DNA from: Bactericera cockerelli
Taxonomy: Eukaryota > Arthropoda > Insecta > Hemiptera > Triozidae
Direction of reading: 5' to 3'
Assembly: GCA_024516035.1 (NCBI GenBank)
Contig: CM044964.1
Location: forward strand, 18,915,084-18,979,083
Length of the DNA stretch: 64,000 bases
In this document: positions 44,236 through 54,031 of the stretch, one piece after another
Layout of the letters: each line of letters opens with the position of its first letter
Numbering within the stretch: position 1 is the first letter of the stretch
Program-made: the position numbers and the translations under genes
Notes under the pieces: generated by a model
Told to the model about the DNA's origin: nothing
What the model saw: the letters and a program-made list of their open reading frames with translations, nothing else
Databases searched by the model: none

Positions 44236-45466
44236 AATCATGATGACCCCAGCAATATATGCCTGACGGAGTGAACCCTAAACCCCAAGTACTTTTTTTA
44301 ATTTTATATCTGTATTCTATTTAATATTGGACGCATTGAATTAATTGGATGCATAAAGCTAGGAAGAAAATGGAAACCTATATAGCAAATAAGAAAATAA
44401 CCCAATTTTTGTATTTTCAACATGATATAATTTTGGCTTTGATATTGTGTATTGTTGGTAAATTTTCAGACAGAGTCATTGCTGGACATGCTGTTGTTTC
44501 AACAAGTTTGATATACAGTTGCATAGGTATCTGATGAATATGATGATCCTTCCAATCTTGCAGGCCACGAGATTTTCATTGGTTTACACATAACAGTTTC
44601 CAACTTCAATTGGTTTAGCTTGAGTTTCGTTCTCAGCCATTCTATTGCCATTTTCGTTTGAAGAGGGCGCTATTGAGAACTATCTGGTTTTTTTAAAAAC
44701 TTGTCTCAGGAAATTTCTTGCCTTTTTTAGATTTTCCACCATTTTATTCTGTTGCATTTCCTTTGAACAATTCATTTCAATTTTGCATTCTATTTATGTA
44801 CATTATCGTTAAAATGGGATAGTTAAAATTGTAAAAATTTGATAATTACCTATTGCTGAAATTTTACTATTTTTCATGATCACGATAAATTTTGATAAAC
44901 GAAACACTTAATAACTAAAAAACAAATTTCGACATCTTCTCACTTTTTTGTACAATTGTAGTACATTTGGGTAATAAGTTTTGGGGGTTTGGTGGTTTTG
45001 GGTGGGGGTGGCGGTGGGATTTGGAATGCCCTGACGGCCTGGAAAAATGGTTTTAAACACATTGTTATTATTGGTAATATTAGAAAATCAGGAGCAAATT
45101 TAATTCACTTTTAATAATGATGAAAGAATGGTAAAGCACTGGCCTCAAAAAAAAAAGAAAAAAAAAGTTTTTCTCCTTGCACCAATCTGGCTCTTTTTTG
45201 AAAGGGATTTAATTTTTCTTCATACTTGTATTCACAATTTAAAAAGAAAAAACGGTATTGTACCATAAAAAAAAAACAAATTTAAAGAAATCGGTTAAGC
45301 GGTTTTGGAGATACAAGTAAAAAATGTTCTTATTTGTGTTAATCTCTTTCGTAATGTCACAACTAGTCAAACTCGTTTTACTATATCTACGCTGAAACCG
45401 GGACTTGAACCACCGACCTCCAGGTTACAACTTCACCGCCTTATCGATCAAGCTATACTGAGATTG

Positions 45467-46277
45467 GTTTTGAACAGGCATGTCAAACTGGCGGGCCGCA
45501 TGTGGCCCGCCTGGTCAATTTGTGCGGCCCGCTGCGAGTTTTGCCAAATATATTGACAATTTGGAAATTCTGAAAGCGGAGTTCGATTCCCGCTTCCAAG
45601 ATTTCAAAATACACCATGATGATTTTGCGCTATTTTCAAGTCCATACTCTTTTGAGGTGGAGAAAGCTCCAGGCTGTCTGCAATTGGAATTGATTGATTT
45701 CCAAAATGATTCAAGTTTGAAAGAAAAGTTTCATGAAGTAGGGGTCCCAAAAATTTATGAATACTTATCAGACGAGAAGTACAAAGAGCTTAAGAGTTTT
45801 CTAGCTCAAATCTTGTGTTACTTTGATAGTTCATATATATGTGAACAGCTGTTTTCTAAAATGAAACTGACTAAAACCGAGCAGAGGACAAGAATAACAA
45901 ACAAAAACTTGTCAAACGCTCTCAAAGTTAGTGTAAAAAGCTCTTTTGTACCTAACATTAAGTACCTCTTTGCAAAAAAGCGTTGCCAAGCATCTGACCA
46001 AAAATAAGCTGGTTCATAAGGATTTCTTATTGGTTTTTTTTTTTAATAATTATAGGTACTTTTTGTGTAGGTATTTTGTGTATTATTTCAAACCAATAAA
46101 ACTTCTATTTTTAAAACAAATTAAAAACCCTGAATTTTTTTTTTTTTTTTTTCAATTTACGTCAGGATCTTTTTTTTACGAGAGGGGGAGGGGTTGAGTA
46201 CCTGTGGCCCGCCAATGATCAGCACAACTGAAAAATGGCCCTTCATACATTTTGAGTTTGACATGCCTGGTTTTGAA
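45467..46277 (+). mobile_element. hAT deletion derivative, copy 2
   Basis: 45475-46269 (795 bp), same termini and same flanking GTTTTGAA as copy 1, inside the same SINE flank. It is a segmental-duplication copy, not an independent insertion. Confidence 0.93.
45480..46007 (+). CDS. Truncated hAT transposase, C-terminal fragment (copy 2)
   Basis: Same 175-residue frame as copy 1 with two substitutions: Arg88Gly and Gly116Asp. Gly116 lies in the conserved FGSSY-type segment, so copy 2 is the more degraded at that point. No stop or frameshift has accumulated in either copy, which fits a recent duplication of the block and does not prove selection. Confidence 0.68.
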   Translation: MSNWRAACGPPGQFVRPAASFAKYIDNLEILKAEFDSRFQDFKIHHDDFALFSSPYSFEVEKAPGCLQLELIDFQNDSSLKEKFHEVGVPKIYEYLSDEKYKELKSFLAQILCYFDSSYICEQLFSKMKLTKTEQRTRITNKNLSNALKVSVKSSFVPNIKYLFAKKRCQASDQK

Positions 46278-47230
46278 GATACAAGTGATTTAGTATAAGA
46301 TCTCAAAATTGCCACGTGTATACAATGTGAATCAATCATGAGGAAGTATTGAGTCCATAATTAGCAGTGTACTTTTTTATTTTACCTGATGACGATGTCA
46401 TTTAGTGCAAACCTTGCAACTCCACTAACTTGTAAACTTTATATTAGGCTAGATTTTCAAGCTAGCAAAAAATCGATATCTAGTAAAGGTAAACATCTAG
46501 GTACCTATAAAGAAAAATTGAAAACAATATTTCGTGTTCCCAACATGGTTGTTTTAAATGTAATATAACCAAACCAGTATACTCGTACATAATAGTGTCA
46601 ATATAATATTGGTAAATTTGACGACATAATCAATTGTTTTCACATATTGGCAGTTCAGGATCCTTTCAGTATTGCATTTTAAGTTTCTCATTTTACTCAT
46701 GTATGACACAATAATTTTCCAACTTTCTCAGCCATTCCATTACCGTTTTCATGAATATTGTTGCATTTCTCCTCATCTGATTACTTCCATATTTTGTAGT
46801 TCCTCATTCTTTTCTAGTTTTTCCACCAATTTGGCCTGTTGCATCTTCTTTGTACAAACTGGACTGGAATTTTACTTTTTTCATAATCACGATAATTTTT
46901 TATGAACGAAACACTTAAAAACTATAAAACAAATTTCGACATCTACTCACTTTTTTGTACAATTGTAGTACATTTGGGTAATAAGTTTTGGGGGTTTGGT
47001 GGTTTTGGGTGGGGGCGGCGGTGGGATTTGGAATGCCCTGACGGCCTGGAAAAATGGTTTTAAACACATTGTTATTATTGTTAATAGAAAATCAGTAGCA
47101 AATTTAATTCACTTTATAATAATGATGAAATTCGGAAAAAACATTGGCCTCATAAATAAAATAAAAAATATTCCCTATATCTCTGGCTTATTTAAAAAAA
47201 AAAAAAAAAAATACGATCCCTCTTCACAAT

Positions 47231-47372
47231 TGGTGATACACCAGTTCTCATTCAGACACTGAAGTTAAGCAACTTCAAGCAAGGAGTTGGATGGGAAACC
47301 ATTAAAATTCAATTACGCGTGATGTCGCCTATTCCTTCAGGAATAGGCGACTGAGACTGGGTGGGGTGAACA
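47231..47372 (+). mobile_element. 5S-SINE in array unit 4, degraded
   Basis: ACACTGAAGTTAAGCAACTTC, AAGGAGTTGGATGGGAAACC and GACTGGGTGGGGTGAAC. It contains a small local duplication around GAATAGGCGACTGA. Confidence 0.7.
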
Positions 47373-47547
47373 AGTTTTCAATAGGTGATCCCTGAAGACC
47401 ATTTCTTACGCGGAGCCACCGAGAACTTTTCAGATCCCCTTTCACTAGAGTAAGAATTAGGTACTAGTAAAAGCAATATTTGGGTAAAATGTGAATCGAT
47501 ATTCTTGATTAAAACAAAATGAAACCAAATGTATGTTGAATTCAAAT

Positions 47548-48015
47548 TGCCTGATACTATTTTGAACGGTTTCCATCGACATTTAACATAAATCGACATA
47601 AAACAAAATTATCGACATAAAACATCTCCTGCAGCACTATCCTACATCTTTGTCTCGCCGGAATCATGATGACCCCAGCTATGTATGCCAGTATGCCTGG
47701 TGGAGTGAGCCCAAGACCCCAAGTACTTTTGTTAATTTTATATCAGATGTTTTCGATTTTATATTGGCTGCTGGATGCATAAAGCTGGAAAAAAATGGAA
47801 ACCTAAACTGATAAGAAAATAACGCAATATTTGCCTGATACTATTTTGAACGGTTTCCATCGACATTTAACATAAATCGACATAAAACAAAATTATCGAC
47901 ATAAAACATCTCCTGCAGCACTATCCTACCTCTTTGTCTCGCCGGAATCATGATGACCCCAGCTATGTATGCCAGTATGCCTGGTGGAGTGAGCCCAAGA
48001 CCCCAAGTACTTTTT
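47548..48015. repeat. ~285-bp direct duplication within the array
   Basis: 47548-47750 and 47833-48015 share CTGATACTATTTTGAACGG, CATAAATCGACATAAAAC, CTCCTGCAGCACTATCCTAC and CCCAGCTATGTATGCCAG. A local duplication of the B-block start. Confidence 0.85.
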
Positions 48016-48321
48016 TTAATTTTATATCTGTATTCTATTTTATATTGGACGCATTGAATTGAATTGGATGCATAAAGCTAGGAAGAAAATGGAAACCTAA
48101 ATAGCAAATAAGAAAATAACCCAATTTTTTGTATTTTCAACATGATAATTTTGGCTTTGATATTGTGTATTGTTGGTAAATTTTCAGACAGAGTCATTGC
48201 TGGACATGCTGTTGTTTCAACAAGTTTGATATACAGTTGCATAGGTATCTGATGAATATGATGATCTTTCCGATCTTGAAGGCCACTAGATTTTCATTGG
48301 TTTACATTAAGATTTTCCAAC

Positions 48322-48520
48322 TTCAATGGGTTGAATTTTATTCTCTGCCATTCCATTGCCATTTTTCGTATTAAGAGTTCAAAGGGTTGAGCTTTGTTCT
48401 CTGCCATTTTTGGTATGAAGAGTTCAATGGGTTGAGTTTTGTTCTCTGCCATTTTTCGTATGAAGAGTTCAATGGGTTGAGTTTTTCTCTCAGCCATTCC
48501 ATTGCCATTTTTTGTGTGAA
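48322..48520. repeat. ~54-bp short tandem repeats, about 4 units
   Basis: Units with AATGGGTTGAG, TTTTGTTCTCTGCCATTTTT and GTATGAAGAGTTC. On the minus strand they encode a regular 18-residue periodicity, open over three repeats (48294-48497) with no known domain. Confidence 0.85.
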
Positions 48521-49225
48521 GAGAGAGCTCTTTAGAATTATCTCATTTTTTTAACAACTTGTCTCAGGAATATTCTGGTGCGGTTCAGCCATTTCTAGTT
48601 TTTCCACCATTGAGTCCTGTTGCATTTTCTTTTTTCAATTCATTTCAAACTTGCAATTTTGCGTTCTATTTAGTTACACTATCATTAAAATGAGATAGTT
48701 AAAATTGCAAAACTTGTATACTTATAACTGGAATTTTACTATTTTTCAAGATCACGATAAATTTTGATAAACGAAACACTTTAACACTACAAAAACAAAT
48801 TTCGACATCTACTCACTTTTTTGTACAATTGTAGTACATTTGGGTAATAAGTTTTGGGGGTTTGGTGGTTTTGGGTGGGGGCGGCGGTGGGATTTGGAAT
48901 GCCCTGACGGCCTTGAAAAATGGTTTTAAACACATTTTTTTATTATTATTTTTTAGAAAATCAGGAGAAAATTTAATTCACTTTATAATAATGATGAAAG
49001 TAGAGAAAAGAATTGGCCTCAAAAAATTGAACTTTTTTTCTCCATGTATCTGGCTCATTTTTTCAACAGATTTTTTTTTCTTCTCTCTCACAATTTTATG
49101 TTACAGCCTTTTGGTCTGACTAGGTGTATGACCCAGGTTCAAAGATGATGCGGACTTTGCAATATAAACTTAATAATGAAGGCTAAGTAAACAGCGCCAG
49201 CGTCCATCCCTTCCCGTAGAATGCA

Positions 49226-49375
49226 TTATTATTATTTTTATTATTTAACACTTTATTAGTCAACTACCTACATGATACATTCAACTAAATAAGACATATA
49301 AAAAAAATAGAAAACAATAGAATATGTAGTGAACCAATAGGCGAGGTTAAAGCCTGTAGCTTTCTCTTTCACCGA
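49226..49375 (-). mobile_element. LINE 3' end, type 2 (minus strand)
   Basis: Reverse complement of the 3818-3952 type: CTTTAACCTCGCCTATTGG, TTCACTACATATTCTATTG, AATAAAG and AATAATAATAAT tail. Confidence 0.55.
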
Positions 49376-49483
49376 AGTCACATCTCCTCTGATGGGCGAG
49401 AAGTGACATACTACTTCCCATTCAAGTGTTGGGTAAACACGAGCGCACTGCAACTACCGGAAGGTATCCCTACACACAACAGA
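49376..49483 (+). repeat. Secreted-peptide-like exon repeat (family 1), copy 2, 3' part
   Basis: Begins near CTCCTCTGATGGGCGAGAAG. The frame SDGREVTYYFPFKCWVNTSA stays open and runs on through a PEG-type segment, matching the copy at 53 kb. The signal-peptide half is absent. Confidence 0.6.
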
Positions 49484-49599
49484 GAAGTATGTGAACCACC
49501 CTGTATCTCCTACTCCTCCAAGCAATATAAAGTGTATAATAATGTGGTGGGAGCTATACATATAGGGTGTTAGAGAAGGGGAGCTAAACGTTTAATTTT

Positions 49600-49935
49600 G
49601 AACCTATTAATAAAAGAGAGAATTTTCTATTACCCGATATTGCTGGAAGGCAGAGGGTAAGCTGTAATTTTCTTTGAGTGAGAGGAGAGAAGAAGGGGAG
49701 AGAGAGTTTGAAGGAGAGAAAAAGAGAGAGGAAGAGAAGGAAAGAGAGGGAGAAAGAGAGAGAGAGATGGAGAAAGGAAGAGAGATAAATATAGATAAAA
49801 GGGAATGAGGAAATGAAAAAGAGAGGGACGGGGAGAGAGAGAGAGAAGAAGAGAGAGAGAGGAAGAGAGAAAGAAAAAGGGAAGGATATTAGGAAGGAAG
49901 AGTAAGATGAAGAGAGAGAGAGAGAGAGGTAGGGT
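49600..49935. repeat. (GA)n-rich purine block
   Basis: GAGAGAGA with AAGAAAGGGA interruptions. The Ser/Leu/Phe-rich minus-strand frame is an artefact. Confidence 0.95.
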
Positions 49936-50154
49936 AATTGGTCTTTATTATGGAAAGCTCTTATCTCCGCTGGTTCACTCAAATGCTCAGTGCCCTTTTG
50001 CTACCTCTGGGTAGATTTTACTAGGAACTTGTTTGAAATGTGATATCTGAACAATTTCAAAATTTTAAGTGGAAACTTTTTTTTTAATATAGATATAAAT
50101 AGGTAAAATGGTTTCACAAATTGGAGGTCGGAAGTAAAATGAGATATACTATAA

Positions 50155-50360
50155 TATTAATATCGCCTTATTTATACTGCCCGATCAGGACAATTAAGTT
50201 CCATTATTCCAACAGTAAGCCCAAGACGTATTATTATGTGGTAAAAATCCCAAATGGGAGGATAACTTGTCTTGTCCCGGCTGGGTTTCGAACCCGCGAC
50301 CTCTGGAATTTCCAGATTCACACAGTGCCGCCTTTACCACTGAGCTAACGGGACAGACAA
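50155..50360 (-). mobile_element. tRNA-derived SINE type 2, full length (minus strand)
   Basis: AATATCGCCTTATTTATACT tail, GTCCCGGCTGGGTTTCGAAC (B box) and GCTAACGGGACAGAC head in minus order. Very similar to 16179-16405. Confidence 0.88.
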
Positions 50361-50689
50361 AACGACTTTGGTATGTAATTGGCGGCTGTGAAACATCCCT
50401 TGTATTATATTTCAATGAAATTAAGTATTAACCCTTTCGGCACAAACGTGAACTCCAGTATACATGAACTTTAGAGGCCTATAACTCACCTGATGATCAG
50501 TTTAGATTTTTTTTTAAAACAGTTTTGAGTTTAACTTATCATTCTGCATCAGAAAATAATAAAAGTTTTTTTCAAAAATCAGCTGCTTCTTAATTCCGTG
50601 ACCAAAGGGTTAACGGACCAATGCTAGAGCCTGATGCCAGGGTAAGTACACATAAATATTTTACAAGGCTTTAATTATTATAATAATAA
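50361..50689. other. Unassigned spacer
   Basis: Nothing recognisable. Confidence 0.3.
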
Positions 50690-50835
50690 TAATACTCTCT
50701 AGTGGAAGGTACCCACCCGGCGAGGATTATGGTTAAACCATTTTCTGTACCGTCTAACTCTCACAGTCTTAATATTATGTAATCATATTCTCAAATAAAT
50801 GAGGAAATTTATTGGTATGTATACTTTAAAAAAAC
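50690..50835 (-). mobile_element. SINE type 4 tail fragment (minus strand)
   Basis: TACCCACCCGGCGAGGATTATGG, CTAACTCTCACAGTCTTA and TCAAATAAATGAGGAAA match the tail of the 10862-11058 element. Confidence 0.6.
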
Positions 50836-50904
50836 ATTTATTCTTCAAAGTCCCCAGACTATATCAATGTTTTTGTATTTTTATAGGTACCTATAGTCTA
50901 TACC

Positions 50905-51180
50905 TAGTAGTCACCGTTGCCGAGTGAGCTAGGCATTGCACTCATGGTGACCTGGGTTCGATCCCAAGCGGGGAAGGATTTTTTCTGCTCTGTACATGGA
51001 TGTTCGGGGTCCACTCATACCTCGTGAGGAAAAATGAGTAGCTGCTATGTTAGCATCGACCAGTGGCGGAATTATAGGCAAAAATAAGATATTGGGATAT
51101 TAAAAGATATGGAAAAGTCCTATAATTCTGCGCTACCCACAAAAATTGTGATATAATAAACACATTTATTTATGTATTTA
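50905..51180 (+). mobile_element. tRNA-derived SINE type 5, full length (plus strand)
   Basis: Head with TTGCCGAGTGAGCTAGGCAT and GGGTTCGATCCC (A and B boxes), a body with CCTCGTGAGGAAAAATGAGT and GGCGGAATTATAGGC, and the end GTGATATAATAAACACATTT. 5'-truncated relative at 19985-20205. Confidence 0.8.
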
Positions 51181-51507
51181 TAGTCTATTCCTATTAAGTT
51201 TTGTTTTTGTATATTTTTACATAAGGGTATAAATAATATCTAGTAGGCATTATCTTGCAGAGTATAAAATCAGCGGAGAACATGAGACGGGTGCTAATGG
51301 ATCGGAACAGTTAGAAGTCGGGCTCCCACGCGGGGGGGTTGAGGGTTCGAGGAGCCACTTCCTCCTCGAATTTCAATCGCGTTTCACGCACACAAGGTGG
51401 TTCCTAAATCAGGTACCTGACTAACCTCCCGTGTCCATGGGCTGTGGGGCCTTATATAGGCTGTGGGGCCGAGGGCTGTACACTAGTTACGTAAGGAGAC
51501 ATGGTTC
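51181..51507. other. Unassigned spacer
   Basis: A GC-rich patch around 51330-51480 with no coding signal that I trust. Confidence 0.3.
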
Positions 51508-51897
51508 TGCCAGAGTCGATGGCGCGTTGAATGCACCAGTTCTCGTAGGATCACCGAAGTTAAGCAGCGTCCAGCGAGGTGAAAACTTCGTGATGCTGGT
51601 ATTCCGGACCAACCAAGGCTGGGTGAGGTTAGTAAAAAAAGTTATCATACTTGTGTTAATCACTTTCGTGATGTCACAACTACTCAAACTCGCTTTACTA
51701 AATCTACTCTGAAACGGGGACTTGAACCACCGACCTCCAGGTTACAAGTCCGCCGCCTTATCGATCAAGCTATACGGAGGTCGGTGCGGTGAGGTTAATG
51801 TGTGTAGCAGGTTTGTGAGTTTCCTGCGAATGGAGAATAACACCCCCGTCGTGATATGACCATGCAGTTGAAAGCGACGTTAAACCCAAATAAAAAA
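51508..51897 (+). mobile_element. 5S-SINE interrupted by a tRNA-SINE
   Basis: 5S-SINE parts are 51508-51631 (5S head with GTTGAATGCACCAGTTC and CACCGAAGTTAAGCAGC, start of tail) and 51788-51897 (rest of the tail to GACGTTAAACCC and an A-run). Confidence 0.92.
51622..51797 (-). mobile_element. tRNA-SINE type 1 nested in 5S-SINE
   Basis: The insert (51632-51787, minus strand) is flanked by GGTGAGGTTA on both sides (51622-51631, 51788-51797). Head with GATCGATAAGGCGGCGGACT and B box GGTTCAAGTCC; the end TATGATAACTTTTTTT is poly-T. Clear evidence that type 1 SINEs moved after this 5S-SINE. Confidence 0.92.
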
Positions 51898-52334
51898 ATA
51901 GGCATGGCCCTATATTTAATTTTCCTAACCCTACTCTTCAAGTCTACACTCGAGACATTGCTATACATGGCGAGGTCTTATAAGCCAAAACTTAGCATTA
52001 GTTTTCCTCATCTGAGACAGTACGCAATTCGAGACTTAGCACCACAGAGACTCACAGTATTAACACATGAACGTCTATTAATTTCGCTCTAAATGTTAAC
52101 CAAAAAAGTCGTTGTTGATGGTTTAGCTGATTTGGGCACCACTTCAAAAGGTAGGTAAGTCAATGAATCAAACCGTGGTTCTATTCAAACATTCGCATCT
52201 TCAACTCGGAGGCAGGATATCACAGGATCTGTCTGTTTGTCGGAGGATGATTAGGATGATCCCTTTGTTTGTTCACCGGTAACAGCTTGTGAGAATATGT
52301 AAACAGAGCTCGGCGTACTTGGATCGCACAGAGC
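51898..52334. other. Unassigned spacer
   Basis: An open frame to 52092 starts within the SINE tail and has no domain. Nothing else. Confidence 0.3.
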
Positions 52335-52440
52335 TTCATCTAATTTATAATGGTGCGGTCGCCAAAAAGAAATCGCATGAAGTTAAGCCTCATCCAGCTA
52401 GGTTAAGATTTAGTGAGTGACCCCAGGTTCGAATAAGGTA
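52335..52440 (+). mobile_element. 5S-SINE head, diverged
   Basis: GAAGTTAAGCCTCATCCAGC, TAGGTTAAGATTTAGTGAGTGACC: 5S-like head only. Confidence 0.5.
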
Positions 52441-52540
52441 TTTTTGAATGAAAACACAAGCCAGACCCTATCAGAAGTCGGAGTTTTGTGGTTGAGTGGA
52501 AGAGCTCACATGTGAGAACCCTGCCCTGCCTGCCACTTTT

Positions 52541-52592
52541 TTTTTTTTTTTTTTGGCTTTCTCACATGTGAGAAAGCCAAAAAAAAAAAAAA
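52541..52592. repeat. Perfect 52-bp hairpin around CACATGTG
   Basis: A T-run, GGCTTTCTCACATGTGAGAA, AGCC and an A-run form a perfect palindrome centred at 52566/52567. CTCACATGTGAGAA also occurs once more at 52506-52519. Confidence 0.9.
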
Positions 52593-52648
52593 GTTTCAAC
52601 CAATCACCGTCTATTATAGCCTGACTTGAGGGACAAACTGGCTTATCT

Positions 52649-52870
52649 TTTTTTTTTGGGTTTAACGCCGCTTACAACTGCATGGTCATTTTACGACAGG
52701 GGTGTTACCTTCCATTAGCAGGAAATTCTTAAACATGCAATCTACATTAACCTCACCCAGCCTGGGTTGGGACGGAATGCCAGCATCACGCAGTCTTCAC
52801 CTTGCTAGACGTTGCTGAACTTCGGTGATCCTACGAGAACCGGTGCATTCAACTGGCCATCGACACTGTA
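52649..52870 (-). mobile_element. 5S-rRNA-derived SINE, full length (minus strand)
   Basis: Minus-strand order: GATGGCCAGTTGAATGCACC head, ACCGAAGTTCAGCAACGTC, CCCAGGCTGGGTGAGGTTAA, end GTCGTAAAATGACCATGCAG and GGCGTTAAACCC, then A-rich. Confidence 0.88.
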
Positions 52871-52974
52871 AATTCCATCAGATTTATTAAATTTAATCCT
52901 GTTCTTTAATTTGGCCTTTATTGATCGAGTTACTGACTACTGAGGTCGGAACAATCACCTTTTTTTAAAATGAG

Positions 52975-53165
52975 TGCTTCACAGCTTTTTTTATTTCGTA
53001 GCCATGAAACAGGAGCTACTGTGGTTGCTTGTGGTATGTGTTGTAGCTTGCCCATCCCGTAGTATATGCCGTCCCGCGGATGGGCGAGAAGTGACACAAT
53101 ACTTCCCATTTAGATGCTGGGTCAACTTTACTCTTCAGGAAGCAGAGGAAGTATCCATGTATTAG
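52975..53165 (+). pseudogene. Secreted-peptide-like exon (family 1), best-preserved copy
   Basis: A T-rich tract plus TTTCGTAG (acceptor-like) is followed by ATG at 53004. The frame encodes 53 residues: MKQELLWLLVVCVVACPSRS, a typical signal peptide, then GREVTQYFPFRCWVN and an acidic end before a TAG at 53163. Four other copies share the same frame in part. A conserved frame with intron-like upstream sequence implies a genuine coding exon that became part of a mobile repeat. I do not recognise the peptide. Two copies have an in-frame TAG where this one has TGG (Trp7). Whether this copy is a real gene exon or another repeat copy cannot be told here. Confidence 0.45.
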
Positions 53166-53489
53166 GTACTTTACTTGTAAGTCAAAGGAATAGAAATCAC
53201 TTACTCTTCATAAACCAGGGGAAGTACCCTTGTATTAGGTACTTTACTTGTAAGTAAAAGGAATATATAAAAGGTTCCGGGTATGTTTGTGAAATGAATT
53301 AAATTTAAATTAAACATTTGCTTAATGGCTTTCGGAGCAAATCCACTTGAGGTCTTCAACGCAAAGGCAATTGTAAAAGACTATTAACGTAAAGTGAAAC
53401 AAAAAACTGGGTAGGATGGCGCTTGACTTTGCTCAAAGGAAACCTCTCGAGAATATACTGGATGGTTTCATGAAACATATCTTATTTTC
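53166..53489. other. Spacer with a ~65-bp tandem duplication
   Basis: GTATTAGGTACTTTACTTGTAAG occurs at 53158 and 53233 with similar flanks. No gene. Confidence 0.5.
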
Positions 53490-53575
53490 CGGTCTCCACA
53501 TTGATGACGTTGCTAAACTTTAGTGATGAATTGAGATCTTTTGTGTATTCAACGTCTGCAATCTGCGCCAGCTAA
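53490..53575 (-). mobile_element. 5S-SINE head relic (minus strand)
   Basis: GTTGCTAAACTTTAGTGATG and TGTGTATTCAACGTC correspond to the 5S head on the minus strand. Weak. Confidence 0.4.
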
Positions 53576-53829
53576 ATTTTTATATTTATAGATTTCTATT
53601 ATTATTTTCATTTACTTTTATTTTATGTGACATATGGTCTTGATTATGAATGACCTGTCATAAAAAAAAGAATTCAAGAAACTCTAAAAAAAGTAGGTAA
53701 AAATAAATAAATAAAATTAATGTGTCTCATATTGCAAAAAGAAAGGTGATAGTTTGCAAACACTTTGCAAAACTTTCTCGAACTTTTCGCGAATATTTTC
53801 TTGACATGCAAATTAGATTACAGAAGCTC

Positions 53830-53945
53830 TCTGATGCCAGCCTCACGTGTTTGGAGGGAACAGAAAAGTCGAAAAGTCTGCCCAATCGGTAGTCAAACTC
53901 GAGATCTTTGGACTACGGTATGTTGGAATTCTAAAGGAATGTGTA
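53830..53945 (-). mobile_element. Fragment of the GGATGCCCTTCC repeat family
   Basis: GATGCCAGCCTCACGTGTTTGG, GAACAGAAAAGTCGAAAAGTC and CAAACTCGAGATCTTTGGAC match the right half of 56795-57105. Confidence 0.5.
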
Positions 53946-54031
53946 GATAATGTCAACATCAAGAAGTGTGTAATGATAGGAAGTTCCAAAACTTTTTCCA
54001 TTACTCGTTCAAGAATTTCCTGACAATTTTA

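Larger units (their letters stand above)
35771..49150. repeat. Higher-order tandem array, ~3.5-kb period
   Basis: The order A block, G-rich core, 5S-SINE, B block, core, tRNA-SINE, (hAT) recurs. A blocks start near 35771, 39290, 42655 and 46370. B blocks start near 37145, 40365 (partial), 41342, 44225, 47655 (partial) and 47940. G-rich cores start near 36511, 37853, 39897, 40713, 42040, 43256, 44925, 46927 and 48796. Long near-identical pairs are 36490-37850 with 40690-42040, and 37930-39545 with 45005-46560. A and B share a common plan and are probably ancient duplicates of each other. Confidence 0.88.

Noticed and set aside
49584..49982. 132-residue Ser/Leu-rich minus-strand frame
   Set aside because: Translation of a GA-rich block.
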